DNA of 64,000 nt from Acidovorax sp. GTDB taxonomy: Bacteria > Pseudomonadota > Gammaproteobacteria > Burkholderiales > Burkholderiaceae_C. The notes below the pieces were generated by a model. The model was not told the origin of the DNA. It saw only the letters and a list, made by a program, of their open reading frames with translations, and did not search any database. Positions 8,105-17,242 of this stretch are shown here, piece after piece (position 1 is the stretch's first letter; every line of letters starts with the position of its first letter). Location of the stretch: assembly GCA_031277855.1 (NCBI GenBank), contig JAITLO010000022.1:53904-117903 (forward strand). The letters are read 5' to 3'. A program made the translations under genes and the position numbers.

Positions 8105-9586
8105 ATGAATACATTTGCCACCTCGCCCCTGTTCCGCCCTGTTGCCTGGGCGGCCATGGGACTGTGTGCTGCCTTGCTGGCCGGCTGCGCCCCTGGCGCT
8201 CGCAGCCTGGCCCAGCCGGATGCGGCTGCCCTGCCCAGCCAGTGGCCGGCCGACAGCCCCGTGGGGTATGGCAGCGCCGCCCTGCCCGACTGGTCGGCGC
8301 TGGTGCTGGACCCCAGCTTGACCCGGCTGCAGCAGCAGGCCCTGGCCCACAACCATGATCTGCGCCTGGCCCTGCTGCGCGTGGAAGAGGCCCGCGCCGC
8401 CCATGGCATTCAGCGGGCCGACCGTTTTCCCACCCTGGGTGTGGGCAGCAGCCATGGCCGCGCCCGGGTTCCGGGCGATCTGAATGTCAGCGGCCGCCCG
8501 GTGATTGGCAGCGACCATGAGGTCTTTGTCGGCCTGAGCAGCTGGGAGCTGGACCTCTGGGGCCGCGTGCGCAGCCTGGACCAGGCGGCCTTGCAGCAGT
8601 TTCTGGCCACCGAGGCCGGGGCCCGTGCCACGCGGCTGAGCCTGCTGGGCCAGGTGGCACGCAGCTATCTGGCGCTGCGCGAAATCGACGAGCGCCTGCA
8701 GCTCGCCCGCAGCACGGTGGAAACCCGTGCGGAAACGCTGCGCATCTTCACCCGCCGCTATGAAGTCGGGAGCACCTCCAAATATGCGCTGACCCAGGTG
8801 CAAAGCCTGCACCACCAGGCCTTGTCGCTGGCCGTGTCGCTGGAACAGGCCCGCGCCCCCATTGCCCATGCGCTGGCACAAATGACAGGCCAGGACATGG
8901 CCCAGCTGCCTCCTGCCCCGCGCGCCGCGCGGATCTTTGGCGAGGTGCCCGCCGGCCTGCCCTCGACCCTGCTGCAGGCCCGGCCCGATATCGTCGCCGC
9001 CGAGCACCAGTTGCAGGCCGCCCACGCCCAGGTGGCCGCCGCGCGCGCCGCCTTCTTCCCCCGCATTGCCCTGACCGGCAGCTGGGGCACGGCCAGCGCC
9101 CAACTCGACGGCCTGTTCGAGTCCGGCAGCAAGGCCTGGAGTTTTGCGCCCAGCATCTCGCTGCCGATTTTTGACGGCGGCCGCCGCAGCGCCAATCTGG
9201 ACCTGGCCAGCGCCCGCCAGCACAGCGCCGTGGTGGCTTACGAGCAGCGCGTGCAAACCGCCTTCCGCGAAGTGGCCGATGCCCTGGCCGCCCGCCACAG
9301 CCTGGCCCAGCAAACCCAGGTGCAGCAGGACAACCTCAAGGCCTTGCAGGAACGCGCCCGCCTAGCCCAGCTGCGCTATGACAACGGCGCCTCACCCTAT
9401 CTGGATGTGCTGGATGCCCAGCGCGACCTGCTGACCGCAGCCCAGCAGGCGGTGCAGGTGCATTACGCCCTGCAGACCGCCCAGGTCAGCCTCTACACCG
9501 CCCTGGGAGGGGCTCCGCAAACCGCGGCAGATGCCGCCGCTGCCCCCTCCTCCACCGCCCCCGTCACGGCCAACGCCACCCACTGA
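8105..9586 (+). CDS. NodT-family outer membrane efflux lipoprotein
   Basis: 493 residues from the ATG at 8105. The signal peptide ends in a lipobox, ALLAGC, so the mature protein should be a lipoprotein in the outer membrane. The body has the two outer-membrane-efflux repeats of TolC-like proteins, for example LALLRVEEARAAHGIQRADRFPTLGVG and later LLQARPDIVAAEHQLQAAHAQVAAARAAFFP, the NodT hallmark. It forms the trimeric exit channel for the HlyD-type adaptor and ABC permeases encoded just downstream. The gap to the next gene is 10 bp, which supports one transcript. The substrate is not evident. Confidence 0.92.
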   Translation: MNTFATSPLFRPVAWAAMGLCAALLAGCAPGARSLAQPDAAALPSQWPADSPVGYGSAALPDWSALVLDPSLTRLQQQALAHNHDLRLALLRVEEARAAHGIQRADRFPTLGVGSSHGRARVPGDLNVSGRPVIGSDHEVFVGLSSWELDLWGRVRSLDQAALQQFLATEAGARATRLSLLGQVARSYLALREIDERLQLARSTVETRAETLRIFTRRYEVGSTSKYALTQVQSLHHQALSLAVSLEQARAPIAHALAQMTGQDMAQLPPAPRAARIFGEVPAGLPSTLLQARPDIVAAEHQLQAAHAQVAAARAAFFPRIALTGSWGTASAQLDGLFESGSKAWSFAPSISLPIFDGGRRSANLDLASARQHSAVVAYEQRVQTAFREVADALAARHSLAQQTQVQQDNLKALQERARLAQLRYDNGASPYLDVLDAQRDLLTAAQQAVQVHYALQTAQVSLYTALGGAPQTAADAAAAPSSTAPVTANATH

Positions 9587-9596
9587 GACCTCTGCC

Positions 9597-10676
9597 ATGT
9601 CCCTGTCCCCCTCGAACAAGAAGACGCTGACCCTGGTGGCCGTGGCCGCCGCCCTGGTGCTGGCCGGTGGCTATGCCTGGAAACAATGGCAGGCCAGCCA
9701 TGCCACCGAAGGTCTGGCCGGCGGCAATGGCCGCATTGAGGCCACCGAGGTCGATGTGGCCACCAAGCTGGGTGGCCGGGTCGATGAGATCCTGGTCACC
9801 GAAGGTGCGTTTGTGAAGGCCGGCGAGCCGCTGGCCCGCATGCAAATCCACACCTTGCAGGCCCAGCATGCCGAGGCCGTGGCCGGCAAGGACCGCGCCG
9901 TACACGCCGTGGCCGCCGCCAAGGCCCAGGTGGCGCTGCGCGAAAGCGACCATGCCGCCGCCCAGGCCATGATCAGCCAGCGCGAGGCCGAGCTGGATGC
10001 AGCCCGCCGCCGCCTGGCCCGCTCCGAAACTCTGACCAAGGAAGGCGCCAGCGCCGTGCAGGAGCTGGACGACGACCGCGCCCGCGTGCGCAGCGCCGAG
10101 GCCGCGCTCAAGGCCACCCAGGCCCAGGCCGCAGCAGCCAAGGCTGCCATTGCCGCCGCCCAGGCCAATGTCACAGGTTCGGATTCGGCCGTCACCGCCG
10201 CCGCTGCCACGGTGCAGCGCATTGATGCCGAGCTGGACGACAGCACCCTGGTCGCCCCGCGCGATGGCCGTGTGCAGTTCCGCCTAGCCCAGCCCGGCGA
10301 GGTACTGGGCGCTGGCGGCAAGGTGCTGAACCTGGTCGATCTGTCCGATGTTTACATGGGCTTTTTCCTGCCCGAAACCGTGGCCGGCCGCGTGGCCCTG
10401 GGCTCCGAGGTGCACATCGTGCTGGACGCTGCGCCACAGTGGGTCATCCCCGCCAAGGTGACTTTTGTGGCCAGCACCGCCCAGTTCACGCCCAAGACGG
10501 TGGAAACCGCCAGCGAGCGCCAGAAGCTGATGTTCCGGGTCAAAGCACAGATTGATCCGCAGCTGCTGCAAAAGCATTTGCAGCAGGTCAAGACCGGCCT
10601 GCCCGGCCAGGCCTGGGTGCTGACCGAGCCCGGCGCGCAATGGCCGGCCCATCTGCAGGTCAAGCTGCCGGAGTAA
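9597..10676 (+). CDS. HlyD-family periplasmic adaptor (YhiI/YbhG type)
   Basis: 359 residues from the ATG at 9597, ten bases after the preceding stop. One N-terminal membrane anchor (TLTLVAVAAALVLAGGYAW, about residues 10-28) is followed by a lipoyl half-motif beginning GRIEATEVDVATKLGGRVDEILV. A long Ala-rich coiled-coil hairpin spans about residues 85-205, and the second lipoyl half and beta-barrel start near LVAPRDGRVQFRLAQPGEVL. Such adaptors link an inner-membrane ABC exporter to a TolC-type channel. Gene order adaptor, RbbA-like, YhhJ-like matches the yhiI-rbbA-yhhJ arrangement of enterobacteria. Confidence 0.92.
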   Translation: MSLSPSNKKTLTLVAVAAALVLAGGYAWKQWQASHATEGLAGGNGRIEATEVDVATKLGGRVDEILVTEGAFVKAGEPLARMQIHTLQAQHAEAVAGKDRAVHAVAAAKAQVALRESDHAAAQAMISQREAELDAARRRLARSETLTKEGASAVQELDDDRARVRSAEAALKATQAQAAAAKAAIAAAQANVTGSDSAVTAAAATVQRIDAELDDSTLVAPRDGRVQFRLAQPGEVLGAGGKVLNLVDLSDVYMGFFLPETVAGRVALGSEVHIVLDAAPQWVIPAKVTFVASTAQFTPKTVETASERQKLMFRVKAQIDPQLLQKHLQQVKTGLPGQAWVLTEPGAQWPAHLQVKLPE

Positions 10677-10682
10677 GCCGGC

Positions 10683-13511
10683 ATGGCCCAGGCACATTCT
10701 TCGTCCACTTCTTCCGCTATGCCCCCGCATTGCGTGGCCAGCCTGCGTGATGTGCGGCTGCGCTACGGCGCTACCGAGGCGCTGCGCGGCATCACGCTGG
10801 ACATTCCCGCCGGCGGCATGGTGGGCCTGATAGGCCCCGACGGCGTGGGCAAATCCAGCCTGCTGTCGCTGCTGGCTGGCGCCCGCGCCGTGCAGCAGGG
10901 CCAGGTGCTGGCCCTGGGCGGCGATATGGCCAGCCGCGCCCACCGCAACCGGGTCTGCCCGCGCATTGCCTATATGCCCCAGGGCCTGGGCAAAAACCTC
11001 TACCCCACGCTGTCGGTGGAAGAGAATCTGCAGTTCTTTGGCCGACTCTTCGGCCACGATGCGGCCGAGCGCCGCGCCCGCATTGACGATCTGACCCAGG
11101 CCACCGGCCTGTACAAGTTTTTGCAGCGCCCGGCGGGCAAGCTCTCGGGCGGCATGAAGCAAAAGCTGGGCCTGTGCTGCGCGCTGATCCACGACCCCGA
11201 CCTGCTGATCCTGGATGAGCCCACCACCGGCGTGGACCCGCTGGCCCGCGCCCAGTTCTGGGACTTGATTGCGCGCATCCGCGTCACCCGCTCGCAGATG
11301 AGCGTGCTGGTGGCCACGGCCTATATGGACGAGGCCCAGCGCTTTGACTGGCTGGTGGCCATGGACGACGGCCAGGTGCTGGCCACGGGCACGCCCGAGC
11401 AGCTGCTGGGCCAGACCCATACGCAGTCGCTGGAAGCGGCCTTTATCGCCCTGCTGCCCGAGGCCAAGAAGCGCGACCACGCCGAGGTGGTGATACCGCC
11501 GCTGCCCCAAGGCACCGGGGATGCGGCCGACATCGCCATCGAGGCCCAGAACCTGACCATGCGCTTTGGCGATTTTGTCGCCGTGGACCATGTGAGCTTT
11601 CGCATACGCCGGGGTGAGATTTTTGGCTTTCTCGGCTCCAACGGCTGTGGCAAGTCCACCACCATGAAGATGCTGACCGGCCTGCTGCCGGCCAGCGAAG
11701 GCCAGGCCAAATTGTTCGGCCAGACCGTGGACTCCAGCGACATTGCCACCCGCAAACGCGTGGGCTATATGTCCCAGGCCTTCTCGCTGTATGGCGAGCT
11801 GACGGTGGAGCAAAACCTGGTGCTGCACGCCCAGCTGTTCCACGTACCCGAGGGCGAGGTGGCGGCGCGCGTGCAGGAAATGCTGGAGCGCTTTGGCCTG
11901 ACCCAGGACCGCCATGCCCTGCCCGAAAAACTGCCGCTGGGCCTGCGCCAGCGCCTGTCGCTGGCCGTGGCCATGGTGCACAGGCCCGAGCTGCTGATCT
12001 TGGACGAGCCCACCTCGGGCGTGGACCCTGTGGCGCGCGACCAGTTCTGGCGCTTGCTGGTGGAGCTGTCGCGCCGCGACCGGGTGACCATCTTCATCTC
12101 CACCCACTTCATGAACGAGGCCGCGCGCTGCGACCGCATGTCCATGATGCACGCCGGCAAGGTGCTGGACAGCGACACGCCCGCCGCCCTGGTGGCCAAG
12201 CGCGGCGCCACCACGCTGGAGGAGGCTTTCATCGGCTATCTGGTCGAGGCCTCGGGCGAGGCCGCGCCCCAGCTGGATGCAAAAAAAGAAGCACTCTCAG
12301 CGCTTACCGCCAGCGATTCAGCCTCCAATCCTTTGGAAACTCAGGCTGCAAGCGTGCAAGCTGCTCCTGTTTCCGATGCCCCGCCCCGCTTCAGCCTGCA
12401 GCGGCTGTGGAGCTATCTGTGGCGCGAGTCGCTGGAGCTGCAGCGCGACCCGGTGCGCGCCACGCTGGCCCTGGTGGGTTCGCTGGTGCTGATGGTGGTG
12501 ATCGGCTTTGGCATCAGCATGGACGTGGAGGACCTGAGGTTCGCCGTGCTGGACCGCGACCAAAGCACGCTGAGCCAGAGCTATACGCAAAGCCTGTCGG
12601 GCTCGCGCTATTTTCTGGAGCAGCCGCCGCTGACCTCCTACGAAGACCTGGACCAGCGCATGCGCGCCGGCCAGATTGCGCTGGCCATCGAAATCCCGCC
12701 CGGCTTTGGCCGCGATGTGCTGCGCGGCCGCCCGGCCGCCGTGGCCGCCTGGTTTGACGGCGCCATGCCCCAGCGCGCCGAAACCATCAAGGGCTATGTG
12801 CAAGGCATGCACCAGACCTGGCTGGTGCAGCAGGTGCGCGAGCGCACGGGCATCCAGCTTTCCAGCGGCGTGAATGTGGAAACCCGCTTTCGCTACAACC
12901 CCGACGTGAAAAGCCTACCCGCCATCGTGCCGGCGGTGATCCCGCTGCTGCTGCTGATGTTCCCCGCCATGCTCACCGCCCTAGCCGTGGTGCGCGAAAA
13001 AGAGCTGGGCTCCATCGTCAACCTGTATGTGACGCCGGTGACGCGCACCGAGTTCCTGCTGGGCAAACAACTGCCCTATGTGGCCCTGGCCCTGCTGAAC
13101 TATCTGCTGATGTGCGCCATGGCGGTGTTTGCCTTTGGCGTGCCCATGACCGGCAGCTTTGTGGCGCTGACGCTGGCCGCCGTGCTGTTTGCCATCATCG
13201 CCACCGGCATGGGCCTGCTGGCCTCGGCCGTCACGCGCAGCCAGATTGCTGCCATGTTCTTTGCCATTTTGGGCACCTTGATTCCGGCCGTGCAGTTCTC
13301 CGGCCTGCTGGACCCGGTGTCCGCTCTGGAGGGCGTGGGCCGCTGGATTGGCGAGGTCTACCCCGCCACCTATATGTTCGCCATCAGCCGCGGCGTGTTC
13401 AGCAAATCCCTGGGCCTGGCCGACCTGAGCGCGGCCTTCTGGCCCTTGTTGATGTTGATTCCAGTCATCATGGGCATCGCTATCTGGGCACTCCCCAAAC
13501 AAGAGAAATGA
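10683..13511 (+). CDS. RbbA-type fused double ABC ATPase and ABC-2 permease
   Basis: 942 residues, close to E. coli RbbA/YhiH (about 910). The first ATPase has Walker [10 protein letters not shown] (51-59), signature LSGGMKQK and Walker [14 protein letters not shown]. The second has Walker [10 protein letters not shown] (about 318-326) and Walker [14 protein letters not shown], with a degenerate signature LPLGLRQR that is normal for this family. An Ala/Ser-rich linker near residues 535-565 leads to an ABC-2 permease with a large external loop and about six helices (about 585-935). RbbA was first described as a ribosome-associated ATPase, but the operon here points to export. The start at 10683 lies 6 bp after the adaptor; an alternative Met is at 10719. 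Repeat copy B begins 7 bp after the stop. Confidence 0.9.
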   Translation: MAQAHSSSTSSAMPPHCVASLRDVRLRYGATEALRGITLDIPAGGMVGLIGPDGVGKSSLLSLLAGARAVQQGQVLALGGDMASRAHRNRVCPRIAYMPQGLGKNLYPTLSVEENLQFFGRLFGHDAAERRARIDDLTQATGLYKFLQRPAGKLSGGMKQKLGLCCALIHDPDLLILDEPTTGVDPLARAQFWDLIARIRVTRSQMSVLVATAYMDEAQRFDWLVAMDDGQVLATGTPEQLLGQTHTQSLEAAFIALLPEAKKRDHAEVVIPPLPQGTGDAADIAIEAQNLTMRFGDFVAVDHVSFRIRRGEIFGFLGSNGCGKSTTMKMLTGLLPASEGQAKLFGQTVDSSDIATRKRVGYMSQAFSLYGELTVEQNLVLHAQLFHVPEGEVAARVQEMLERFGLTQDRHALPEKLPLGLRQRLSLAVAMVHRPELLILDEPTSGVDPVARDQFWRLLVELSRRDRVTIFISTHFMNEAARCDRMSMMHAGKVLDSDTPAALVAKRGATTLEEAFIGYLVEASGEAAPQLDAKKEALSALTASDSASNPLETQAASVQAAPVSDAPPRFSLQRLWSYLWRESLELQRDPVRATLALVGSLVLMVVIGFGISMDVEDLRFAVLDRDQSTLSQSYTQSLSGSRYFLEQPPLTSYEDLDQRMRAGQIALAIEIPPGFGRDVLRGRPAAVAAWFDGAMPQRAETIKGYVQGMHQTWLVQQVRERTGIQLSSGVNVETRFRYNPDVKSLPAIVPAVIPLLLLMFPAMLTALAVVREKELGSIVNLYVTPVTRTEFLLGKQLPYVALALLNYLLMCAMAVFAFGVPMTGSFVALTLAAVLFAIIATGMGLLASAVTRSQIAAMFFAILGTLIPAVQFSGLLDPVSALEGVGRWIGEVYPATYMFAISRGVFSKSLGLADLSAAFWPLLMLIPVIMGIAIWALPKQEK

Positions 13512-13518
13512 TATATCT

Positions 13519-13623
13519 CCCCCTGAGTCGCTACGCGCCTTCCCCCTCTCTGGCTTCGCCGGAGGGGGACGACACCAGCGCGGCGGGGCGGCCCTTGCGC
13601 GGTGTCCCTGGCGAATGGGGCCT
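13519..13623 (-). repeat. CCCTGAG intergenic hairpin repeat, copy B
   Basis: Inverted relative to copies A, C and D. It reads CCCCCTGAGTCGCTACGCGCC, then CCCCCTCTC..GGAGGGGG as the inner hairpin, then CGGCCCTTGCGCGGTGTCCCTGGCGAA. The CCCTGAG end lies 7 bp after the rbbA-like stop codon. It sits inside what is otherwise a tight operon. Confidence 0.85.
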
Positions 13624-13872
13624 CCGTATGCGGTGTGCCTGCACTACACGGCTGCAGCTTCTGCGCAATGCCTCTGGTGTGTGGAATGTCTGCCGGAGCG
13701 AGCGTGCGCAGCACAGCGGGGCTCCGCGCCACCACCCCAACGCCCAGACAGCGCTTCAGGCGCGGCGTGCGTCCGCAGACAGTACTTTGGTACGGCAAGG
13801 GCGCACAACAAAGCATGAAGCGCTGTATGGGTGCCCCCAAACGATTCACCCCACCAAGTCTTGGGAAGTGCC
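13624..13872. other. Non-coding spacer inside the efflux operon
   Basis: Together with copy B this makes a 361-bp gap between the RbbA-like gene and the downstream permease, whose other intra-operon gaps are 6-10 bp. I see no gene: the open frame at 13602-13883 is Cys- and Arg-rich, lacks a ribosome binding site and runs into the next gene's start. A small palindrome around AGTACTTTGGTAC (near 13783-13795) and GGGAAG just before the next ATG are the only notable parts. Confidence 0.6.
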
Positions 13873-15000
13873 ATGCTGCATAGTTTGAAAAACATTTGGC
13901 GCTTGGGCGTGAAGGAGCTGTGGAGCCTGTGGCGCGACCCGGTGATGCTGCTGCTCATCGTCTACACCTTCACGCTCTCGGTCTACACCGCCGCCACGGC
14001 CATGCCGGAGACGCTGCACCACGCGCCAATCGCCATCGTCGACCAGGACCAGTCGCCGCTGTCGGCACGCATTGCCTCGGCGTTTTATCCGCCGCAATTC
14101 ATGCCGCCGCAAATGATGGACTGGCAGCAGGTGGACCCCGGCATGGATGCCGGCGCCTTCACCTTTGCGCTGAACATTCCGCCCGGTTTTCAGCGCGATG
14201 TGCTGGCCGGCAAAAAGGCCGAGCTGCAGCTGAATGTGGACGCCACGCGCATGAGCCAGGCTTTTTCGGGCAGCGGCTATATCCAGCAAATCGTGCTGGC
14301 CGAGGTGAATGAATTCACCCAGCGCCACCGCGCTGCTGCCAGCTCGCCGGTGAACCTGGAGCTGCGCGCGCGCTTCAACCCTTCGCTGAACAAGATCTGG
14401 TTTGGCGGGCTGATGCAGATCATCAACAACGTGACCATGCTGTCCATCATCCTCACCGGCGCGGCCCTGATCCGCGAGCGCGAGCACGGCACCATAGAGC
14501 ATTTGCTGGTGATGCCGGTCACGCCCACCGAGATCATGCTGGCCAAGGTCTGGTCCATGGGCGCCGTGGTGCTGCTGGCCGTGGGCGTGTCGCTGAACCT
14601 GGTGGTGCGCGGCCTGCTGCAAGTGCCCATCGAAGGCAGCCTGCTGCTGTTCATGGCCGGCGCGGCCCTGTGTCTGTTTGCCACGACATCCATGGGCATC
14701 TTCATGGCCACGGTGGCGCGCTCCATGCCGCAGTTTGGCCTGCTGATGGTGTTGACCCTGCTGCCGCTGCAACTGCTGTCCGGCGGCATGACGCCGCGCG
14801 AATCCATGCCCCAGCTGGTGCAGGACATCATGCAGCTGGCCCCCACCACCCACTTTGTGGAGCTAGGCCAGGCGATTCTCTACCGCGGCGCCGGCCTGGA
14901 CGTGGTGTGGAAGCCTTTCCTGGCCTTAGCCGCCATTGGCAGCACGTTATTTGCGCTGTCGCTGGCCCGCTTTCGCAAAACCATCAGCCGCATGGCCTGA
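13873..15000 (+). CDS. ABC-2 permease, YhhJ type
   Basis: 375 residues from the ATG at 13873, preceded by GGGAAG. One N-terminal helix (VMLLLIVYTFTLSVYTAATA) is followed by a long external domain (about 45-170) and a cluster of helices from about residue 175, with the ABC-2 signature text LIREREHGTIEHLLVMPVTPTEIMLAK. It has no ATPase domain and is expected to use the double ATPase of the RbbA-like partner upstream. Substrates of YhhJ systems are poorly known. The long repeat-bearing spacer before it may separate its expression from the first three genes. It ends 40 bp before repeat copy C. Confidence 0.9.
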   Translation: MLHSLKNIWRLGVKELWSLWRDPVMLLLIVYTFTLSVYTAATAMPETLHHAPIAIVDQDQSPLSARIASAFYPPQFMPPQMMDWQQVDPGMDAGAFTFALNIPPGFQRDVLAGKKAELQLNVDATRMSQAFSGSGYIQQIVLAEVNEFTQRHRAAASSPVNLELRARFNPSLNKIWFGGLMQIINNVTMLSIILTGAALIREREHGTIEHLLVMPVTPTEIMLAKVWSMGAVVLLAVGVSLNLVVRGLLQVPIEGSLLLFMAGAALCLFATTSMGIFMATVARSMPQFGLLMVLTLLPLQLLSGGMTPRESMPQLVQDIMQLAPTTHFVELGQAILYRGAGLDVVWKPFLALAAIGSTLFALSLARFRKTISRMA

Positions 15001-15040
15001 GCCTGCTCTACCTCTCTGGAATGCCCACAGAGCGCCGAGA

Positions 15041-15161
15041 CTGGCGCGGCCCAGGCCAGGGGCACCGAGCAAGGGCCGTCTTGTATCCCTGCAAGGCGCT
15101 GGAGCCGTCCCCCTCCATCGCGCAGCGATAGAGAGGGGGAAGACGCGCAGCGGCTCAGGGA
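15041..15161 (+). repeat. CCCTGAG intergenic hairpin repeat, copy C
   Basis: Starts like copy A (GGCGCGGCCCAGGCCAGG, GGCACCGAGCAAGGGCCG). It then carries about 23 extra bases, followed by GTCCCCCTCCATCGC..GAGAGGGGGAAGACGCGCAG and CTCAGGGA. The inner arms CCCCCTC and GAGGGGG pair perfectly. Its CTCAGGGA end is 6 bp from the stop codon of the permease gene on the minus strand, and the other end follows the YhhJ-like gene, so it sits between two convergent genes. Confidence 0.85.
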
Positions 15162-15167
15162 GAGCAT

Positions 15168-16127
15168 TCAGCGCTGTACGCCCCATTTGCGCACAGTGAA
15201 ACGCTCCAGCGTGTGAAACCCCAGCGTCTCCACCGCCAGGCCGATGGCGATCACAGTGAGCAGGCCGGCAAACACCTTGTCGGTATAGAGCTCGTTGCGG
15301 TTCTGGAAGATGTACCAGCCCAGGCCGCCCTTACCGGATGAGGCTCCAAACACCAGCTCGGCCGCGATCAGCGTGCGCCATGCAAAGGCCCAGGCGATCT
15401 TCAGCCCCGAGAGAATCGACGGCAGGGCGGCAGGAATCAGAATCTGCAGCACATAGCGCACGCCATGCAGGCCGTAGTTGCGCCCGGCCATGCGCAGGGT
15501 TTCGGGCACGGCCTGAAAGCCGGCATAGGTGTTCAGCGCCAGCGGCCACAGCACCGAATGCACCAGCACAAACAGCAGGCTGCCCTGGCCCAGGCCAAAC
15601 CACAGCAGGGCCAGCGGCAGCAGCGCAATCGCCGGCAACGGGTTGAGCATGCTGGTCAGCGTGCTCAAAAGATCACGGCCCAGCTGGGTGGACACGGCCA
15701 GCGTGGTCAGCAGCAACGCGCCGGCAATGCCCAGCAGATAGCCTTGCACCAGCACGGCCAGTGAGATACCGGCCTTGGCCAGCAGCTCGCCGCTGCGCGT
15801 ATCGTCCACCAGGGACTGCACGGTGTCGGTGAAGCTGGGCAGCAGCAAATCGTTGTCCTGCCACAGCGCCAGGGCCTGCCAGGCAGCGGCCAGCACGGCC
15901 AGAATCAAGACCCGGCGCACGGCCGCCACACCCCAGACGCGCTGCAGCCATGGCAGTGGCTGGCTGAGCACCAGGACCCCCAACGGCGGCAGTGGATGTT
16001 CATACTCTGGGCGCACCGGAGGTCGCAGCGCAGTAGCTACAACCTCTACGGCGGCCACAGGGGCCGCAGTGCGCTTGGCGGCAGCCAGCGCAGAAGCAAT
16101 GGTAGAGGGCATCATGGTCAGGCTCAC
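15168..16127 (-). CDS. ABC transporter permease, sulfonate/taurine type
   Basis: 319 residues. A long, Ala/Pro-rich cytoplasmic N-terminus (about 65 residues) precedes about six helices. The binding-protein-dependent inner-membrane signature follows EAA-loop text: ETLRMAGRNYGLHGVRYVLQILIPAALPSILSGLKIAWAFAW is split across the cytoplasmic loop. It resembles SsuC, TauC and ThiX-like permeases. The start codon overlaps the stop of the ATPase gene by four bases (ATGA), so translation is coupled. Partner of the ATPase and binding protein upstream on the same strand; the substrate is inferred only from the companion dioxygenase. Confidence 0.9.
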   Translation of the reverse strand: MSLTMMPSTIASALAAAKRTAAPVAAVEVVATALRPPVRPEYEHPLPPLGVLVLSQPLPWLQRVWGVAAVRRVLILAVLAAAWQALALWQDNDLLLPSFTDTVQSLVDDTRSGELLAKAGISLAVLVQGYLLGIAGALLLTTLAVSTQLGRDLLSTLTSMLNPLPAIALLPLALLWFGLGQGSLLFVLVHSVLWPLALNTYAGFQAVPETLRMAGRNYGLHGVRYVLQILIPAALPSILSGLKIAWAFAWRTLIAAELVFGASSGKGGLGWYIFQNRNELYTDKVFAGLLTVIAIGLAVETLGFHTLERFTVRKWGVQR

Positions 16128-17215
16128 AGATTGACAGGCACGCTGGCCCAGGGCGGCGGCGCAGAAGCCGCCAACTCACGCTGCGCCGGGCTTTGTGATT
16201 CAGGCGCTTCGGCCGTGGTCGGTGCCTCGCTGGCAGGCGTCTCAAACAGCAGGCGGTGAATGCGCTGTGTCGCGGCCTGAAAGTCGGCGCTACCCTGGCT
16301 GGCCAGGTCGAAGTCATGGCTGTTGAGCTCGGCCCGCACCCGGCCTGGGTGGGGCGAGAGAATGGCAATGCGGTTACCCACCACCAGGGCCTCTTCGATG
16401 GAATGGGTGACAAACACCAGGGTGAAGCGCAGCTCCTCCCACAGCGCCAGCAGCTCTTCCTGCATGCGGCGGCGGGTGAGCGCATCCAGGGCCGCGAAGG
16501 GCTCGTCCATCAACAGCACGCGCGGCTGCATGGCCAGGGCACGGGCAATGGCCACGCGCTGCTTCATGCCGCCGGAAAGCTGGTGCGGATGCGCCTGCGC
16601 AAACTGCGCCAGCCCCACCTTGGCTAGCATGGCATCGGCGCGCTCGCCGGCCGCAGCACGGCCCAGCTGGCCCGATGCCAGCAGCGGAAACATCACGTTC
16701 TCGCGCACCGTCTTCCACGGCGGCAGCTGGTCGAATTCCTGAAACACCACCACCCGGTCCGGCCCCGGGCCGTGCACGGGCTGGCCGTCCAGCAAAATCT
16801 GCCCCTCGGTGGGCTGCAAAAATCCGCCCAGGGCCTTGAGCAGGCTGCTCTTGCCGCAACCCGATGCACCCAGCAGCACAAAGCGGTCGCCCTCGAAAAC
16901 ATCCAGGCTGACCCGGTGCGTGGCCCGCACCTGCTGGCGGGCCGTGGCATAGACCAGGCTGACGTTCTGCACCTGCAGCAGCGGCGCTGTGGCGGTGCTT
17001 GGCGCGGCGTCATTGACGCTTATTGCTCCTGGTATGGGAGCGCCGGGTGCTTTCGCCCTCTGCCTTACAGGCTGTTTTGGCAGCAGTTCGATGCGCTGTG
17101 GCGCCAGGGGCGTGACCTCGAAGGCGTGCAACGCATCCGGCCCTTCCCATTCGGCCGCCAATTGTTGGAAAAAACGCTGGCGAATACCGGCGGCAACGGG
17201 GGCAAAGCGAGGCAT
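16124..17215 (-). CDS. ABC transporter ATPase, SsuB/TauB type, with N-terminal extension
   Basis: 363 residues, about 100 longer than usual SsuB/TauB. The ATPase core begins near residue 80 (LLQVQNVSLVY). It has Walker A GASGCGKSS, Q-loop FQEFDQLPPW, signature LSGGMKQR, Walker B VLLMDEPFAALD and H-loop FVTHSIEEAL. The extension includes IRQRFFQQLAAEWEGPDAL and then a Pro/Ala-rich linker. The start is supported by AAGGAG seven bases before the ATG at 17215, so the extension is probably translated. The FQEFDQLPPW Q-loop matches importers of nitrate, sulfonate or taurine. Its function is to drive uptake by the permease encoded downstream. Confidence 0.9.
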   Translation of the reverse strand: MPRFAPVAAGIRQRFFQQLAAEWEGPDALHAFEVTPLAPQRIELLPKQPVRQRAKAPGAPIPGAISVNDAAPSTATAPLLQVQNVSLVYATARQQVRATHRVSLDVFEGDRFVLLGASGCGKSSLLKALGGFLQPTEGQILLDGQPVHGPGPDRVVVFQEFDQLPPWKTVRENVMFPLLASGQLGRAAAGERADAMLAKVGLAQFAQAHPHQLSGGMKQRVAIARALAMQPRVLLMDEPFAALDALTRRRMQEELLALWEELRFTLVFVTHSIEEALVVGNRIAILSPHPGRVRAELNSHDFDLASQGSADFQAATQRIHRLLFETPASEAPTTAEAPESQSPAQRELAASAPPPWASVPVNL

Positions 17216-17242
17216 CAGAAGCTCCTTTCTTGCGCGTGGGGA

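Noticed and set aside
11940..11975. Degenerate second ABC signature (LPLGLRQR) in the RbbA-like protein as a sign of inactivation
   Set aside because: As I recall it, this form is normal in the RbbA/YhiH family and the Walker motifs are intact.
13602..13883. A 93-codon frame between the two efflux permease genes
   Set aside because: It starts inside a repeat, is Cys/Arg-rich, has no ribosome binding site and overlaps the next gene's start.
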